Below the pieces are notes generated by a model, which worked only from the letters and a program-made list of their open reading frames with translations, did not search any database and had not been told where the DNA came from. Both the position numbers and the translations under genes were made by a program. This document shows, one piece after another, positions 17,759 to 26,806 of a DNA stretch of 64,000 nt. The DNA is from Pseudomonas alkylphenolica (lineage in GTDB: Bacteria; Pseudomonadota; Gammaproteobacteria; Pseudomonadales; Pseudomonadaceae), in assembly GCF_016009175.1 (NCBI RefSeq), contig NZ_JADUCM010000003.1, positions 124,001-188,000 on the forward strand, written 5' to 3'. Position 1 is the stretch's first letter. Every line of letters starts with the position of its first letter.

Positions 17759-19900
17759 TCAGACCCTGAACTGGTTGATCAGACGGCGCTGTTGCTCGGC
17801 CAGTTTGGTCAGCTCGGCGCTGGCATTGCTCGACTCGTCCGCCCCGCCAGCCACTTCGTTGGCGACCTGGCCAATGTTGATCACATTGCGGTTGATGTCT
17901 TCGGCCACTGCGCTCTGTTCTTCTGCGGCGCTGGCGATCTGGGTGTTCATGTCATTGATCACCGAAACCGCCTGGGTGATGCTCTCCAGCGCCTCAGCCG
18001 CGCGCGCAGCCTGCTGCACGCTGATGTCGGTCTTGCCCTGGCTGTCTTCCATGACCCGCACCACATCGCGGGTACCTTGTTGCAGTTGCTGGATCATCTG
18101 CTGAATTTCTTCCGTCGCCTGCTGGGTCTTCTGCGCCAGGTTACGCACTTCATCGGCAACCACGGCAAAACCACGACCTTGTTCACCGGCGCGCGCGGCT
18201 TCGATGGCGGCATTGAGCGCCAGCAGGTTGGTTTGCTCGGCGATGGCGCGGATGGCGGTAAGGATTGCGTTGATGTTCTCGCTGTCGCGGGCCAGGGTTT
18301 GCACGACACCAACGGCCCGGCCGATCTCTTGTGCCAGGGCACTGATCGAGTCCGACGTGGTGCGCACAATCTGCAGGCCCTGATGAGCGGCCTGGTCGGC
18401 GTTGCTGGCAGCTTGCGCGGCGTGGGTGGCATTGCGCGCCACGTCCTGGGCGGTAGCGGTCATTTCGTGCACCGCAGTGGCGACCAGGTCGATTTCGGCC
18501 ATCTGCTTGTGCACGCCCTGGTTGGTGCGGATGGCGATGTCGGCGGTGTGCTCCGAGGAGTCGCTGACTTTCTGCACCGAGGCCACGACCTGGCTGATCA
18601 TTGCCTGCAGCTTGGCCAGGAAAGTGTTGAAGCCTTTGGCAATCGAGCCCAGTTCGTCGGCGCGGTCGCTGCTCAGGCGGCGCGTCAGGTCGCCTTCGCC
18701 CTGGGCGATGTCGTCGAGCATCGCCACCATCTGGCGCAGGGGGCGGGCGATGCCGTGGGCCAGCAGCCAGATCACCAGCAGGCCAAGGGCGGCAATGCCC
18801 AGGCCCATCAGGGTCATGCCGGTAATGTCGGTACTGCGCTGTGCGCTGAGTTCGTCCTGCAGGGTTTTTACGTCTGCCATCACCGCGCTGATCGGCAACT
18901 CCAGCAGCAGGGTCCAGCGCGCGTCGGTATTGCCGATCTTGAATGGCAGATACAGCTCGATGCGGCCGGCGTCCTGGTTGACCTCGTAGTGGAGGTTTTC
19001 GCCGCTCAGCTGGTTCAGGGTTGCAGCGACGCTGGCGTCGAGCGCGTCACTGGCTTTCTCGCCAAATTTGCCGGGGTCCTTGGTGAATGCCACCAGGCGG
19101 CCGTTGCCGGAGACCAGGGCCAGTTCGCCCGCGCCATCGTAGAGCTGTTTATCCGCGGAGTTGAGCAGTTCCTGGATGAAGTTCACCGACAGGTCTGCGC
19201 CAGCGATGCCCTGGAACTGGCCGTCGATCATGATGGGCTCGACGAACGAAGCGAGCATGACCACCTTGTCGCCCACCTTGTAGGGCGCCGGGTCGATGAC
19301 ACAGGCTTTTCGGGAATCGCGCGAGCACAGGTAGTACTCACTGGCGCGTACGCCGGTGGCGAGGAGGGTCTGGTCATTGACGTCGACCAGTTTGTCCAGG
19401 CCCAGGCTACCGTCATCGTTGCGAAACCACCACGGCAGGAAGCGGCCGGTGGTGCTGTCGATCCCGGTGATGGAGGTGCCGATGTAGCGGCTGTCATCAT
19501 GGTCCAGGGCGCCTGCTTCCCAGCCCAGGTACGTGCCAAGGATCAGCGGGTTGCTGATGGCAGTTTGCTTGAGCAGGGCAATCAGCTGTTCGCGTTCGAT
19601 CTTCAACAGCGCTGCGCCGTTGGCGTCTTTCATGCCCAGCATGGCGTTGTTGGTGGCCAGCCCACGGGCGATCAGCAAGGGCGCCTCCAGGCCACGCTGG
19701 ATCTCGCTGACCTGCGTGCGAGCCAGCGCCGTCAGGCGTTGCTGGATCAGGGCCTCGAATTGTTGCTGGGTACGGGTCTGCACCAGCTCCTGGGTGCGCT
19801 GGCCGGAATACACCGCGTACAGCACCAGCGCGGCAACTATGCTTAAGACAATGGCACCGGCCAGGGCGGCGACGGAAAACTGGATCGACCTGAACTTCAT
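17759..19900 (-). CDS. Methyl-accepting chemotaxis protein with periplasmic double-Cache domain
   Basis: 713 residues. A transmembrane helix lies at about 10-32 ([21 protein letters not shown]). It is followed by a roughly 300-residue periplasmic sensor of dCache type (segments [37 protein letters not shown]), a second helix, a HAMP domain and the conserved signalling hairpin ([26 protein letters not shown], split here at GEQG). The protein ends NQFRV without a CheR-binding pentapeptide. The start at 19900 has GGAG upstream. Ligand unknown: the GxxLPWW pattern does not match the amino-acid Cache motif clearly. Convergent with the SRAP gene. Confidence 0.92.
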   Translation of the reverse strand: MKFRSIQFSVAALAGAIVLSIVAALVLYAVYSGQRTQELVQTRTQQQFEALIQQRLTALARTQVSEIQRGLEAPLLIARGLATNNAMLGMKDANGAALLKIEREQLIALLKQTAISNPLILGTYLGWEAGALDHDDSRYIGTSITGIDSTTGRFLPWWFRNDDGSLGLDKLVDVNDQTLLATGVRASEYYLCSRDSRKACVIDPAPYKVGDKVVMLASFVEPIMIDGQFQGIAGADLSVNFIQELLNSADKQLYDGAGELALVSGNGRLVAFTKDPGKFGEKASDALDASVAATLNQLSGENLHYEVNQDAGRIELYLPFKIGNTDARWTLLLELPISAVMADVKTLQDELSAQRSTDITGMTLMGLGIAALGLLVIWLLAHGIARPLRQMVAMLDDIAQGEGDLTRRLSSDRADELGSIAKGFNTFLAKLQAMISQVVASVQKVSDSSEHTADIAIRTNQGVHKQMAEIDLVATAVHEMTATAQDVARNATHAAQAASNADQAAHQGLQIVRTTSDSISALAQEIGRAVGVVQTLARDSENINAILTAIRAIAEQTNLLALNAAIEAARAGEQGRGFAVVADEVRNLAQKTQQATEEIQQMIQQLQQGTRDVVRVMEDSQGKTDISVQQAARAAEALESITQAVSVINDMNTQIASAAEEQSAVAEDINRNVINIGQVANEVAGGADESSNASAELTKLAEQQRRLINQFRV

Positions 19901-20054
19901 GAAGGGCTCCACGCGCAAGAAAAGTCGTCTGCCTTGCGTTATCGGCCCCTGTCCGTCAAAGCATGAGCGCCGCCTGGAGAAATCTTCGCCGGGAATGTGG
20001 CGGGCGCAATCCAGTCGGCCTACGATACGCGGCATGTTCGAATGGAGTGTTTTC

Positions 20055-20870
20055 ATGCGTAGGTTATTTGTATACGGCGCCCTGAGCGCCAGCGTGCTGC
20101 TTGCCGGATGCCAGGCGGTGAACACCACCAGCGGTGGCGCCGTGGGTGTCGAGCGTAAGCAATACATGTTCAGCATGCTGTCGACCGACGAGGTCAACCA
20201 GATGTATGCGCAGTCGTATCAGCAGACCCTCGGCGAAGCGTCGAGCAAGGGTGTGCTCGACAAGACCAGTGCCGAAGCCAAGCGGGTTCAGGTCATTGCC
20301 GACCGTCTGATCGCCCAGGCGCCGAAGTTCCGTCCGGACGCGGCGCAGTGGAACTGGGAAGTGAACCTGATCAAGAGCGACGAGCTCAATGCCAACTGCG
20401 GGCCCGGCGGCAAGATCTTTTTCTATACCGGGCTGATCGACAAGCTCAAGTTGAGCGACGACGAGATCGCTGCGGTCATGGGCCATGAAATCGCCCATGC
20501 CCTGCGTGAACATGGCCGTGAAGCCATGTCCAAGGCCTACGGGATACAGATGGCCCGCCAGGGCGCTGGCGCCTTGCTGGGCCTGGGACAGGACAGTCTG
20601 GCGATTGCCGACACGGTGGTGCAGTACAGCATGACCCTGCCCAATAGCCGTGCGAACGAGAACGAAGCCGACCTGATTGGCCTGGAGCTGGCGGCGCGTG
20701 CAGGTTACAACCCCAATGCCGCGATCACCCTGTGGGACAAGATGGCAGCGGCGTCCGGTGGTTCGCAGCCTGAGTTCATGAGTACCCACCCGGCGTCTTC
20801 AAGCCGTCAGGCCGCATTGCAGGCAGCGATTCCGAAAGTGATGCCGTTGTACGAGCAGGCGAAGAAGTAA
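20055..20870 (+). CDS. M48-family metalloprotease lipoprotein
   Basis: 271 residues. The signal sequence ends in LLAGC (Cys about 18), so it is a lipoprotein. The zinc motif [16 protein letters not shown] carries HExxH, and the third ligand Glu lies in [20 protein letters not shown]. LoiP/BepA-like proteases of this kind act in outer-membrane quality control. The start at 20055 (GGAG upstream) is preferred to any of the long upstream frame. Promoter space is about 150 bp, divergent from the chemoreceptor gene. Confidence 0.92.
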   Translation: MRRLFVYGALSASVLLAGCQAVNTTSGGAVGVERKQYMFSMLSTDEVNQMYAQSYQQTLGEASSKGVLDKTSAEAKRVQVIADRLIAQAPKFRPDAAQWNWEVNLIKSDELNANCGPGGKIFFYTGLIDKLKLSDDEIAAVMGHEIAHALREHGREAMSKAYGIQMARQGAGALLGLGQDSLAIADTVVQYSMTLPNSRANENEADLIGLELAARAGYNPNAAITLWDKMAAASGGSQPEFMSTHPASSSRQAALQAAIPKVMPLYEQAKK

Positions 20871-20892
20871 TTCAGTTAATCCCCGCTACAAC

Positions 20893-21005
20893 TGTGGGAG
20901 CTGGCGCAGCCTGCGATCGAGCGCGCAGCGGTCGCAAGGCTCAATTGTCAGGACAGGCCTAGGGGGCTGCAGTGCAGCCCATCGCCGGTGCTGCCGGCTC
21001 CCACA
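20893..21005. repeat. REP-type element, with copy 2 of the 41-bp sequence
   Basis: Outer arms TGTGGGAGC (left) and GCTCCCACA (right) bracket the segment. Inside, 20895-20935 repeats the reverse complement of 15295-15335 with three differences. It lies between the convergent M48 and GDT1 genes. Confidence 0.78.
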
Positions 21006-21016
21006 ATGATTGTGCG

Positions 21017-21604
21017 TCAGCCTATCCAGCCACTGACTTCCATGGCCGAGTACACCGCCACTGCGGCCAGTACAAAGAACGCGGCCGAAGCCAGGCGGCG
21101 AATCAGGGTCAGCGGCAGCTTCTCGGCGGCAAAGTTGCCCGCCAGCACCACCGGTACGTTGGCAATCAGCATGCCCAGGGTAGTACCGATAATCACCATG
21201 ATCAGGTGCGGATACTGGGCAGCCAGCATCACCGTGGCAACCTGGGTCTTGTCGCCGATTTCAGCGATGAAGAATGCAATCAGCGTTGTCAGGAACGGGC
21301 CGAAGCGGCGTGCAGTACTGGCTTCGTCATCGTCCATTTTGTCCGGGATCAGTGTCCACAGCGCGGTGGCGGCAAAGCTTGCAGCCAGAATCCAGTGCAG
21401 GGTCGCGGCGGAGAAGAAGGTACTGAACCAGGCGCCGACTGCACCGGCTGCGGCGTGGTTGGCCAGGGTCGCGGCAATGATGCCGGCAATGATTGGCCAG
21501 GGCTTGCGAAAGCGGGCAGCGAGGATGAGCGCGAGCAATTGGGTCTTGTCGCCAATTTCGGCGAGGGCCACGATTGCGGTCGGGACGAGCAATGATTCCA
21601 GCAT
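21017..21604 (-). CDS. TMEM165/GDT1 (UPF0016) family Mn2+ exporter
   Basis: 195 residues with six to seven transmembrane helices in two repeats, each carrying the family motif E-x-G-D-K-T (ALAEIGDKTQ at about 14-23 and FIAEIGDKTQ at about 114-123), which bind the cation. Members such as MneA of Vibrio cholerae export manganese. The 5' leader carries a yybP-ykoY manganese riboswitch, which supports this role. The start at 21604 has AGGA seven bases upstream. Confidence 0.93.
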   Translation of the reverse strand: MLESLLVPTAIVALAEIGDKTQLLALILAARFRKPWPIIAGIIAATLANHAAAGAVGAWFSTFFSAATLHWILAASFAATALWTLIPDKMDDDEASTARRFGPFLTTLIAFFIAEIGDKTQVATVMLAAQYPHLIMVIIGTTLGMLIANVPVVLAGNFAAEKLPLTLIRRLASAAFFVLAAVAVYSAMEVSGWIG

Positions 21605-21617
21605 CAGGATTCCTACG

Positions 21618-21683
21618 GGGGCGGGTCGACACGGCTATGACACGTACAGCCTTCCCGCCCCGGGTAAGGTGTGCGTGTCATAG
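21618..21683 (-). promoter_or_regulatory. Candidate riboswitch expression platform with interleaved stems
   Basis: Four segments in transcript order: A (CTATGACACG, complement of 21674-21683), C (GGGGCGGG, complement of 21654-21661), B (CGTGTCATAG, complement of 21635-21644) and D (CCCGCCCC, complement of 21618-21625). A pairs with B and C with D, but the two helices interleave, so a simple fold permits only one. D ends 3 bases before the AGGA ribosome site. Confidence 0.6.
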
Positions 21684-21805
21684 GTCTTGTCAAACCCTGG
21701 GTCCGTCTGTGCGGACCGTGGGTCGCACGCGCCATGGTCTGTGGACCAAGTATGTTGACGCGTACCGGGCGAGCTGGGTGCTCGCGGGAGACTACTCCCC
21801 TAGGA
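21675..21805 (-). ncRNA. yybP-ykoY manganese riboswitch aptamer
   Basis: On the minus strand the segment starts with GGGGAGTAG (complement of 21792-21800), the near-invariant 5' loop of this class. It contains CGTCAACATACTTGG in the middle and ends with CAAGACCTATGACAC (complement of 21675-21689), the conserved 3' side. It stands in the leader of the GDT1-type gene, a known target class, and normally turns expression on with Mn2+. Confidence 0.85.
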
Positions 21806-21810
21806 CGGAG

Positions 21811-21833
21811 CGGATTCTGCCTAGGCAAATCCG
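21811..21833 (-). other. Inverted repeat between rsmC and the riboswitch
   Basis: CGGATT ... AATCCG bracket a 10-bp palindrome TGCCTAGGCA, 18 bp after the rsmC stop on the minus strand. No T-tract follows. It may end the rsmC transcript or stabilise it. Confidence 0.45.
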
Positions 21834-21851
21834 TTTCGGCAAGCGCTGATT

Positions 21852-22850
21852 TTATCCGCGTGTTGCCTGGTAGATGCGAAAGCCTTGTCCTTCGGCGCGT
21901 ATGCGGCAGTTGCCTAGCGCTTCTTCGATCAATGGCTGATAGCGCAGGAAGCTGTTGGCTACCAGGCGCATTTCCCCGCCCTTTTTCAGATGATCGGCTG
22001 ATTTTCTCAGCAGATTTTCCGATGCCTGGTAGTTGGTGTGCACGCCGGTGTGGAAGGGCGGGTTGCTCAGGATCACCTGCAGATCCCGCGGCGCGGCATC
22101 GATGCCGTCACCGCAGATCACTTCGCCTTCCAGACCGTTGGCAGCCAGGGTCAGACGACTGCTGGCGACCGCGAAGGCGTCGACATCGAGCAGGGTGATG
22201 CGGCTTTGTGGGTAACGGCGCTTGATCGCGGCACCGAGCACGCCGGCACCACAGCCGAAGTCCAGGACATGGCCTACCGGCAATTGATCGAGGTTCTCCA
22301 GGAGCAAGGCGCTGCCGCGGTCCAGACGGCCATGGCTGAATACGCCAGGCAGGCTGACAATTTTCAGCGGCCCATCTGCCTGTTCCAGCTCGAAGTGCTC
22401 GGCCAGGCTTTCCAGCGGCTTGGCCTCGGGCGCGTGTTCAACCGTGACTTGCCACAGCTGGCAGTGGCGGGCGCTGTCGAGTTTGCGTGGCTTGCCGAAG
22501 GCATGCAGCTGTTTGGCGGCGCCTTCGATGCCGCCACGCTTTTCCCCGACCAGGTACAGCATTTTTCCGCTCAGGCGGGAGGCCAGGGCGTTGAGCAGGT
22601 AGTTGGCCAGGTCGCGCGATTTGGGCAGGAACAGCACAGCGGCGTCGAAGCCCTTGTCGGGTGCCTCTACGCCGAAATGGCTGCGTCCGGCAAAGCGTGC
22701 TTCGAGCGCTGCCTGGTCGCCGGCATGCCAGCTCCAGCCCTGTGCCGCCGGCAGTTTGCCGAGCAGGTCATCGGCGGGCAGGCCGGCAAGCAGCAGCGAG
22801 CCTTGAAAAAGCTCGGCCTGACGAAGCAACACTTCACTGCGCGGGTCCAT
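21852..22850 (-). CDS. rsmC: 16S rRNA (guanine-1207-N2)-methyltransferase
   Basis: 332 residues. The N-terminal pseudo-methyltransferase half matches E. coli RsmC in pattern ([22 protein letters not shown]). The catalytic half has the SAM loop [12 protein letters not shown] and the catalytic NPPF motif in [28 protein letters not shown] is also shared with RsmC. It methylates G1207 of 16S rRNA in the 30S subunit. RlmG is the nearest alternative, but the opening residues favour RsmC. GGAG precedes the start. Confidence 0.88.
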   Translation of the reverse strand: MDPRSEVLLRQAELFQGSLLLAGLPADDLLGKLPAAQGWSWHAGDQAALEARFAGRSHFGVEAPDKGFDAAVLFLPKSRDLANYLLNALASRLSGKMLYLVGEKRGGIEGAAKQLHAFGKPRKLDSARHCQLWQVTVEHAPEAKPLESLAEHFELEQADGPLKIVSLPGVFSHGRLDRGSALLLENLDQLPVGHVLDFGCGAGVLGAAIKRRYPQSRITLLDVDAFAVASSRLTLAANGLEGEVICGDGIDAAPRDLQVILSNPPFHTGVHTNYQASENLLRKSADHLKKGGEMRLVANSFLRYQPLIEEALGNCRIRAEGQGFRIYQATRG

Positions 22851-22900
22851 GGATGGCGGCTCCTGAAAAAGTGGCGCAGTTTACCAGAGGCGGACGCGGC

Positions 22901-23866
22901 TTAGCCGACCTGTCGACGCGGGTTGCCGGCAAAAAATGCCTCGGCGTTCTCGCTCAGTTGCTCGACGATACGTTGCCGCGACTCAACCGCACCCCAGGCA
23001 CTGTGCGGGGTGACGATCAGGCGCGGGATGTCGGCTGCCAGCAACGGGTTGCCATTGACCGGTGGTTCGACGCTCAGCACATCGGTGGCGGCCCCGCCCA
23101 GGTGGCCTGCACGCAGGCTGTCAGCCAGGGCCTGCTCGTCGATCAAGCCGCCGCGTGCGGTGTTGACGACGAATGCGCCCGGTTTCAGCAGGGCCAGTTC
23201 GCGGGCTCCGATCAGGTTGCGGGTGTGTTCGTTGAGTGGGCAGTGCAAGGTCAGGGCATCGACCTGCGGCAGCAGTTCATCGAGCGGCAAGCGGTCTTCG
23301 CGAGGTGGGCGCCCCGGCAATTGCCCGAGCAGTACCTGCATGCCGAAGGCTTCGGCCAGGCGCGCGACGGCGCCGCCCAGTTCACCATGGCCGAGCATGC
23401 CCAGGGTTTTGCCTTCCAGTTCGACAATCGGGAAGTCGAGCAGGCAGAACTGTCTGGCCCGGGCCCATTGCCCTGCCGCGACGGCCTGCTGATAGTCCGG
23501 CAGGCGCGTGGCCAGGGCCAACAGCAGCGCCAGGGTGTGCTGGGCAACCGAAGGGGTGCCGTAGCCCTGGCAGTTGCTGACCACGATGCCTTGGGCGCGC
23601 GCGGCTTGCAGGTCGACGTTGTTGGTGCCGGTTGCCGCGACCAGGATCAGTTTCAGGTCGGGGCTGGCGGCGAGGGCGTCGGCATCGATCAGCACCTTGT
23701 TGCTGATCGCCACGGTCGCGCCTTGCAAGCGTTCCGTCACCTGCTCGGGGGTGGTCGACGGGTACAACTGCAGTTCGTCGAAGCAACCACGCAGGCGCTC
23801 CAGGCTGAGATCGCCAAGGTCCAGGGAATGGTGGTCGAGAAATACCGCGCGGCGAAGGGTGGACAT
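22901..23866 (-). CDS. hprA: D-2-hydroxyacid dehydrogenase (hydroxypyruvate reductase/glycerate dehydrogenase type)
   Basis: 321 residues. The NAD motif is LGMLGHGELGGAVARLAEAFG. The active-site Arg lies in VNTARGGLID, and His in VTPHSAWGAVESRQRIVEQ, a form typical of HprA. It reduces hydroxypyruvate or glyoxylate with NADH. GGAGCG lies before the start. It follows rsmC upstream with a 50-bp gap on the same strand, so it may be co-transcribed. The same gene precedes the acyl-CoA ligase block in P. putida as I recall. Confidence 0.88.
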   Translation of the reverse strand: MSTLRRAVFLDHHSLDLGDLSLERLRGCFDELQLYPSTTPEQVTERLQGATVAISNKVLIDADALAASPDLKLILVAATGTNNVDLQAARAQGIVVSNCQGYGTPSVAQHTLALLLALATRLPDYQQAVAAGQWARARQFCLLDFPIVELEGKTLGMLGHGELGGAVARLAEAFGMQVLLGQLPGRPPREDRLPLDELLPQVDALTLHCPLNEHTRNLIGARELALLKPGAFVVNTARGGLIDEQALADSLRAGHLGGAATDVLSVEPPVNGNPLLAADIPRLIVTPHSAWGAVESRQRIVEQLSENAEAFFAGNPRRQVG

Positions 23867-24036
23867 GGACGCTCCAGTAAGTGGCGGTTGGGCTCAGGCC
23901 GGATAGGTGAAGCAATCGTAACATCTGCTCCAGTCCGGGGTGGGCTGCGACAATCACTGCCTAAGGTTGTTACTTGGTATGTCGGAAGCGTAATGTGCGT
24001 TTCCCAAGAGTTCATTTTCTACCGCAAGGAGCCCCC

Positions 24037-24666
24037 ATGTACTGGGCTGAATTTCTGACTGTTGCCCTGATTCACTTGCTGGCCGTGGCCAGCCCCGGTC
24101 CTGATTTCGCCGTGGTGGTACGCGAAAGCGTTACCCATGGGCGCCGCGCCGGTACCTGGACTGCCTTTGGCGTCGGTACGGCGATCTTCCTGCATGTGGG
24201 GTATTCGCTGCTGGGCATCGGCCTGATCGTGTCGCAGTCGATCGTGCTGTTCAACGCCCTTAAATGGCTGGCAGCCGCTTACCTGCTGTACATCGGTTTC
24301 AAGGCGCTGCGTGCAGGCCCTGCGGCCCCGGGCAGCGAGGCTGTTCAGGCCTCGACGGTCGAACGTACGCCGCGCGCCGCGTTTGTTGCAGGTTTCATGA
24401 CCAATGGCCTGAACCCCAAGGCAACGCTGTTCTTCCTGTCGCTGTTCACCGTGGTCATCAACCCGCACACGCCGCTGGCGATCCAGGCCGGTTATGGCGT
24501 GTACCTGGCGCTGGCCACGGGCTTGTGGTTCTGCCTGGTGGCCATGTTGTTCAGCCAGCAGCGTGTGCGCGCAGGCTTCGCGCGCATGGGGCACTGGTTT
24601 GATCGCACCATGGGCGCTGTGCTGATTGCACTGGGTGTAAAAATCGCCTTCACCGAGATGCATTGA
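24037..24666 (+). CDS. LysE/RhtB-family amino acid exporter
   Basis: 209 residues, about six transmembrane segments. It opens MYWAEFLTVALIHLLAVASPGPDFAVVVRES, where SPGPDF is the family signature; FMTNGLNPKATLFFLSLF is the second conserved block. It exports an amino acid or homoserine-like compound; the substrate cannot be told. The start at 24037 has AAGGAG six bases before it. Divergent from hprA across 170 bp. Confidence 0.9.
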   Translation: MYWAEFLTVALIHLLAVASPGPDFAVVVRESVTHGRRAGTWTAFGVGTAIFLHVGYSLLGIGLIVSQSIVLFNALKWLAAAYLLYIGFKALRAGPAAPGSEAVQASTVERTPRAAFVAGFMTNGLNPKATLFFLSLFTVVINPHTPLAIQAGYGVYLALATGLWFCLVAMLFSQQRVRAGFARMGHWFDRTMGAVLIALGVKIAFTEMH

Positions 24667-24690
24667 TGGTGAATTGCCACTAATCCTTGG

Positions 24691-24728
24691 CGCCGGTCAA
24701 ATCATTCCTTTGGCTGATTTGACCGGCG
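24691..24728 (+). terminator. Long hairpin after the LysE-type gene
   Basis: A 14-bp perfect stem CGCCGGTCAAATCA (24691-24704) and its complement (24715-24728) with a 10-base loop. Only a weak T-run follows, so it may be a terminator or a transcript-stabilising stem. Confidence 0.6.
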
Positions 24729-24790
24729 TTGTGGCGTTCTAGAGTGGGTCATGTCTTGTCCAGCCCGTGCACTCTAGAAAAGGGACTCCT

Positions 24791-26473
24791 ATGTTGCAGA
24801 CTCGTGTCATTCCTCCTGCTGAGGGCGCTTATCAGTTCCCGCTGTTGATCAAGCGGCTGCTGTTGTCGGGCAGCCGTTACGAGAAAACCCGCGAAATCGT
24901 CTATCGCGATGTGTTGCGCTACAACTACCTGACCCTCAACGAGCGAATCGCGCGCCTGGCCAATGTGCTGACCGAGGCCGGGGTCAAGGCCGGTGACACC
25001 GTGGCGGTGATGGACTGGGACAGCCACCGTTACCTGGAGTGCATGTTTGCCATTCCGATGATCGGCGCAGTGGTGCACACCATCAACGTGCGGCTGTCAC
25101 CCGAGCAGATCCTCTACACCATGAACCACGCCGATGACCGCTTCGTGCTGGTCAACAGCGATTTCGTCGGTCTTTACCAGTCCATCGCCGGGCAACTGAC
25201 CACGGTTGAGAAGACCCTGCTGCTGACCGACGGCGAGGCCAAGACCGCCGAGTTGCCGAACCTGGTGGGCGAGTACGAGCAACTGCTGGCTGCCGCCAGC
25301 CCGGTGTATGACTTCCCTGACTTCGACGAAAACTCGGTCGCTACCACCTTCTACACCACCGGTACCACCGGTAACCCCAAAGGCGTGTACTTCACCCACC
25401 GGCAACTGGTGCTGCACACCCTGGCCGCGGCCTCTGTTACCGGTAGCATCGACAGTGTGCGCTTGCTCGGCAGCAACGACGTGTACATGCCGATCACGCC
25501 GATGTTCCACGTGCATGCCTGGGGCATTCCCTATGTCGCCACCATGCTGGGGGTCAAGCAGGTCTACCCCGGGCGCTACGAGCCGGAAATGCTCTGCGAG
25601 CTGTGGCGCAAGGAGAAGGTAACGTTCTCCCACTGCGTGCCGACCATCCTGCAGATGTTGCTCAACGCCAAAGGCGCACAAACCCAGGATTTCGGCGGCT
25701 GGAAGATCATCATCGGCGGCAGCGCGCTGAACCGTGCGCTGTACGAAGCCGCCCATGCCCATGGCATTCAGTTGACCGCCGCCTACGGCATGTCCGAAAC
25801 CTGTCCGCTGGTATCTTGCGCCCACCTCAACGAGGAGTTGCTGGCCGGCAGCGACGATGAATGCATCACCTACCGGATCAAGGCAGGCGTGCCGGTGCCG
25901 CTGGTGGAAACGGCGATTGTCGATAGCGAGGGCAACTTCCTTCCCGCTGACGGTGAGACCCAGGGTGAACTGGTGCTGCGTGCGCCGTGGCTGACCATGG
26001 GCTACTTCCGTGAGCCGGAGAAGGGCGCTGAACTGTGGCAGGGCGGCTGGCTGCACACCGGCGATGTGGCCACGCTCGACAGCATGGGCGTGATCGATAT
26101 CCGCGACCGTATCAAGGATGTGATCAAGACCGGCGGCGAGTGGATATCGTCGCTGGAACTCGAAGACCTGATCAGCCGCCACCCGGCAATACGCGAAGTG
26201 GCCGTGGTCGGTGTGGCCGATCCGCAGTGGGGCGAACGGCCATTTGCGCTGTTGGTGGTGCATGAGGGGCAGGCGGTAGATGCCAAGGCACTCAAAGAGC
26301 ACCTCAAGCCTTTCGTCGAGCTTGGACACATCAACAAGTGGGCAATTCCCAGCCAGATCGCGCTTGTTACTGAAATTCCCAAGACCAGTGTCGGCAAGCT
26401 CGACAAGAAGCGCATCCGCCTGGACATCACCCAGTGGCAGGCCAGTAACAGCGCGTTTCTTTCAACGCTTTGA
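24791..26473 (+). CDS. Fatty-acid--CoA ligase (medium-chain type, AMP-forming)
   Basis: 560 residues. The AMP-binding P-loop is in TTFYTTGTTGNPKGVYFTHRQ (split after TGNPKG), the adenine motif in AAYGMSETCPLV, and the hinge in GWLHTGDVATLDSMG. The catalytic Lys lies near the C-terminus in KTSVGKLDKKRIR. It activates free fatty acids to acyl-CoA in the cytoplasm. It is the first gene of a block with DUF1302, DUF1329 and a LuxR regulator; in P. putida KT2440 the matching genes (PP_0763 and neighbours, from memory) are linked to medium-chain fatty acid and ester use. The start at 24791 follows AAAGGGAC. Confidence 0.9.
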   Translation: MLQTRVIPPAEGAYQFPLLIKRLLLSGSRYEKTREIVYRDVLRYNYLTLNERIARLANVLTEAGVKAGDTVAVMDWDSHRYLECMFAIPMIGAVVHTINVRLSPEQILYTMNHADDRFVLVNSDFVGLYQSIAGQLTTVEKTLLLTDGEAKTAELPNLVGEYEQLLAAASPVYDFPDFDENSVATTFYTTGTTGNPKGVYFTHRQLVLHTLAAASVTGSIDSVRLLGSNDVYMPITPMFHVHAWGIPYVATMLGVKQVYPGRYEPEMLCELWRKEKVTFSHCVPTILQMLLNAKGAQTQDFGGWKIIIGGSALNRALYEAAHAHGIQLTAAYGMSETCPLVSCAHLNEELLAGSDDECITYRIKAGVPVPLVETAIVDSEGNFLPADGETQGELVLRAPWLTMGYFREPEKGAELWQGGWLHTGDVATLDSMGVIDIRDRIKDVIKTGGEWISSLELEDLISRHPAIREVAVVGVADPQWGERPFALLVVHEGQAVDAKALKEHLKPFVELGHINKWAIPSQIALVTEIPKTSVGKLDKKRIRLDITQWQASNSAFLSTL

Positions 26474-26479
26474 GCACAG

Positions 26480-26509
26480 GCGGGTTGCGGCTTGGTGGCC
26501 GCAACCCGC
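26480..26509 (+). terminator. Hairpin after the acyl-CoA ligase gene
   Basis: GCGGGTTGCGGC (26480-26491) pairs perfectly with 26498-26509 around a 6-base loop, six bp after the stop codon. There is no T-tract, so read-through to the DUF1302 gene is possible. Confidence 0.6.
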
Positions 26510-26605
26510 GAAATAGACACATCTTGCGCTTGCCAAACAGTAATTTTCAGCCATTCTTGCCTCTGCCAGCGCGGTCACCGCCCCTGCACACCTGGTCAGG
26601 GCGCG

Positions 26606-26619
26606 GTGATGCAAATCAC
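26606..26619 (+). promoter_or_regulatory. Candidate Crp/Vfr site upstream of the DUF1302 gene
   Basis: GTGA-N6-TCAC with perfect symmetry (GTGATGCAAATCAC). It is centred about 44 bp upstream of a TATAGT hexamer (26654-26659). The remaining 330-bp gap (26474-26806) holds no gene I can support, only a possible 18-codon frame at 26695. Confidence 0.5.
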
Positions 26620-26806
26620 ACTTTAGAGGGATCAAGCACTACTACCTGCTGGCTATAGTCGGGTCAGGGGATTTTCAGGAACCGGGGTTGCACATGAATG
26701 TGCCTGACCACTTGCTCGACGATAACGGTGCGCTGATACCGGTCGTTTGAGGCGTTTCTGCAAAGGACTCACTGCCATAAAAATAAAAGTACATGGAGTA
26801 GCGTCG

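Noticed and set aside
17720..19846. A 708-codon frame on the plus strand opposite the chemoreceptor
   Set aside because: The minus-strand gene has intact HAMP and signalling domains and a proper start; the plus-strand frame is a shadow.
26695..26751. Possible 18-residue peptide before the DUF1302 gene
   Set aside because: It has no clear ribosome site or conservation evidence and lies in the expected untranslated leader.
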